From NCBI GenBank assembly GCA_024196135.1, contig JAMQCK010000523.1, forward strand, positions 1-20,817: a stretch of DNA of 20,817 bases, given 5' to 3'. How positions within the stretch are numbered: the first letter of the stretch is position 1; every line of letters begins with the position of its first letter. A program made the translations under genes and the position numbers. Under the pieces are notes generated by a model. It had not been told where the DNA came from. It was given only the letters and a program-made list of their open reading frames with translations, and did no database searches. The stretch comes from Pleurotus ostreatus/Saccharomyces cerevisiae fusant (Eukaryota; Opisthokonta). Shown piece by piece: positions 18,543 through 20,817 of the stretch.

Positions 18543-20817
18543 TCATCGGCCAGGGAAGGCGCTCGACATCGGCGATATCTGCGGCTGCTGCGACGGCGTG
18601 TCCTCGACCGAGATCGTCTGCTGCTGCTGTATCGCGCTGTTGCTCGTGTTCGGACCAGGCGTCTGCGGCGCCGTCGCCGCCTTCCCGATGTACCACGACG
18701 GCACCCAGCCGCGGTCGCCCGTGTCCTCCTTGACCGCGTACGACCAATGGTTGTAGCGCTTGAACACACGGAGCGCGTCGTCCTTCGCCAGCTCGAGCTC
18801 CTCCTCGCCCTTCTTCGCGTAGTCCATGAGCGCGATGCCGGGGAAGCTTGTCGAGATGATGGACAGGGGCAGGATAGGCGTGCGCTGTTGTTGGCGAGAG
18901 GGCGTCGAAGGTTGTGAGCTGCCGTTTGGCTGTGTTGCGGCGGTTGCCTCCGCGATGGCAGATGCAACGGGTACGCTGGTCTCGAGAAGGCAGCCGGCTG
19001 GCACCCAGGCCTGCTTCTTGATGTCTGGGTCGATGGCGCCGGAGCCCGTCGGGTCACGCTGAACGACCCACCATCCACGAGAACGCGAGAGAATGACAAA
19101 CGTGTCGCCGCTACAGAGCCGTTAGTACGCTGCTATCAGCAAAAGTAAAGGTCACACGCACACAACCACGTCAAACTCGTCGTCCTGCTCCGCCATATAC
19201 GGATAGATAGCGACGGCGTACGAGACGTCGCGCGAAGATGTGGGAGGTATTTCGCGCCCGCTTGCGCTGCCGCTCGATGCATGACCGTCCGAGGTTCCTG
19301 GTGGGCTGCGACCACCGAGGGATGGGGTGTTAGCGCCACCAGGGCTGATCGCCTGATCGTCCGAGGTGACGTTGAGTCGTGGGCCGACCTCAGTGTTCGG
19401 GGAGACACCACCCTCCGTCGGCCAGGCACCCGGGCCAGCGCTCGTGCCAGTCAGAGGTGGCTGAGGCGTCGACAAGTCGTGCACCTCCAGCTTTGGCGGG
19501 CGATGGCGTGTTACGGAGGGTTGCTTGGTGTGGGTTGAGGTCCCTGCGTGCGAGGGACCGTTGTTCGTGGTAGGAGTGCCAGTAGACTCGTTCACGACCG
19601 ACGAAGCCTTGCGCGCGGCGTGCTTCTGCTGAGCGACAGCAATAGGGGAGCGGATATCCTTGATGTGTTTGAGCATGAACACCGGATTCTTCTTCGCGTC
19701 CTTAAGCTTCTGGAACAACAGCAGCGGCTTTTCGTCGTAACTCAAGCAACGCTCGATGCGGTTTCCTGCAAGACGTGTCAACTAAATCGGGGAGGGGGGC
19801 ACAAGGCGGCGCACGCACCCGGACTGCCGTAGCATATGAACATGGCGTAGTTCTGCCAGTTGTCGTTGTTGATGCGGTATTTCTTCAGTGCTGCCGGCAA
19901 CACCTTCCAGGTCGGGTCCTCCAGGCTGACCTTGAAACTCTTCAGATTGTCCGAGCTATCTTGGCGCGTGGGCCGAGGGGCAATGACCGGGTCGGGTGGT
20001 GGGGCGGTGGAGGAAGACGCGACCGCAGATGGACGCGCATTCTTGTCCGCGGTCGAAGGAGGGGAGGAGGACTGGGTGTTAGGTGGGCTACGGTTGTAAG
20101 AGGGGGCCGCTTCGCGATCGAGCTGCGGGGACGGATGGGGTGAATCGAGAGCAGCGCCGGAGCCAATTTTGACAGAGAGCCCTCTTCGAGGGGAGGCGTT
20201 TCCATCGTCCTGATGATATGAGCGAAGTCTTCGCGGGGATGGCAGGCCACTCACGGGTCGGACGTATAACGAATGTCTTAGGGCAACGAAGTCGGATTGG
20301 AATGAGTGTAGCTCTTCCCGAACAGCCTTATTCTCTTCCTGCAGTCTTTCCAGCTTCTCTCCTGTACAAAAATGAGCTTAAGCTGGCCAGAGAGAATGCG
20401 TGACGCACCTTGCTCCTTGATGATCCTCTGCAACTTCTCCAACGTGACCTCCCCTCGTTCCGCAGCCTCGGCTGTGGGGACTTTTAGCGCGCGCCACCTT
20501 GGGCAGAGGGGTCTTACATGGTGGCACATAATCATCCGGCTCTATGGGGACGTTCTGCGCGATCTTAAGCTGGTATACAGCCTTCAGTATCGCGACTCGC
20601 TGGCCGATGGTGGCCACGCCGAACTCCTTCAAGCTCTCGGCATTGAGCATGACCAGCACATCCCCAGTGATGTTGTTCTCTGTAGACCTGTCAGCGGGCG
20701 CTTGCGGTCCATTCAAGCGGCGGCGCGAACCTCTGATCTGCTGCTCGTACTGGGGAAACCCGATGGACTTGAGCCATGCCTGCACGTCGTTCTCGTCCCA
20801 CTGCAGAATTTCCTTGT
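18543..20817 (-). CDS. UBC2: Ste50/Ubc2-type MAPK adaptor, 5' end beyond the window
   Basis: Partial at its 5' end. Exons: complement(join(18543..19110,19162..19765,19819..20209,20255..20361,20409..20471,20518..20679,20731..>20817)), 659 residues visible, all junctions in phase. Counting from the first visible residue: a SAM domain (1-75; WDENDVQAWLKSIGFPQYEQ, GVATIGQRVAILKAVYQLK), a coiled coil (about 85-128; LEKLQRIIKEQGEKLERLQE), a Ser/Pro-rich linker, an RA (Ras-association) domain (about 225-305), another linker, SH3-1 (about 452-511; AIYPY, GWW, VPAGCLLE) and SH3-2 (about 562-617; ALMDY, HWSYAV, WVPSWYI). Known for the family: Ste50 links Cdc42/Ste20 to the MAPKKK Ste11 through its SAM and RA domains. 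Basidiomycete Ubc2 proteins add C-terminal SH3 domains and act in pheromone signalling and morphogenesis. The gene symbol follows that domain order. Confidence 0.92.

Overview
The window looks like nuclear DNA of a basidiomycete fungus, most likely an Agaricomycete. Its genes are packed closely on both strands and broken by many short introns (mostly 44-68 nt, GTRNGN donors and YAG acceptors). GC content is high, and the conserved genes are typically fungal. All exon structures were assembled by eye from splice sites, reading-frame continuity and protein-family fit. No transcript data were available.

Conserved gene core: (1) 2881-7935 minus, a 16-exon symplekin/Pta1 homologue of 1391 aa, the scaffold of mRNA 3'-end processing; (2) 8495-9403 minus, V-ATPase subunit G (Vma10); (3) 9799-10996 plus, the cytosolic Fe-S scaffold ATPase Nbp35, divergent from VMA10; (4) 11191-12200 minus, an unrecognised 270-aa protein with a mitochondrial-type presequence and one membrane segment; (5) 12337-15155 plus, a 922-aa type II membrane glycosyltransferase; (6) 18543 to the right edge, minus, a Ste50/Ubc2-type MAPK adaptor (SAM, coiled coil, RA, two SH3 domains) whose 5' end is cut off by the window.

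Accessory layer: 1-2880 and 15156-18542 hold duplicated and mobile DNA. The most interesting content is a three-member family of small genes of unknown function, at 344-854 (+), 1546-2094 (-) and 16010-16522 (-). A plain open-reading-frame view hides it, because each copy has an intron just before or at the start of its conserved region and another near its 3' end. Once these introns are removed, all three copies end in the same C-terminal motif (VPTQPF-x-T-x-FWN-x-RT-aromatic-stop). Two copies sit in a direct duplication of about 1.15 kb (1014-2160 and 15466-16616).

The right-hand orphan block lies between the real 3' end of the glycosyltransferase gene and a second, decayed copy of that 3' end (16623-18341). 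The decayed copy is split by a 1.18-kb insertion with imperfect terminal inverted repeats. Its coding part is strongly diverged but mostly at synonymous positions, whereas the adjoining 3' flank is about 96% identical to the real one. This suggests an old paralogue remnant followed by gene conversion or a second duplication. A cluster of short perfect palindromes, most with 3-nt loops, lies at 2235-2600.
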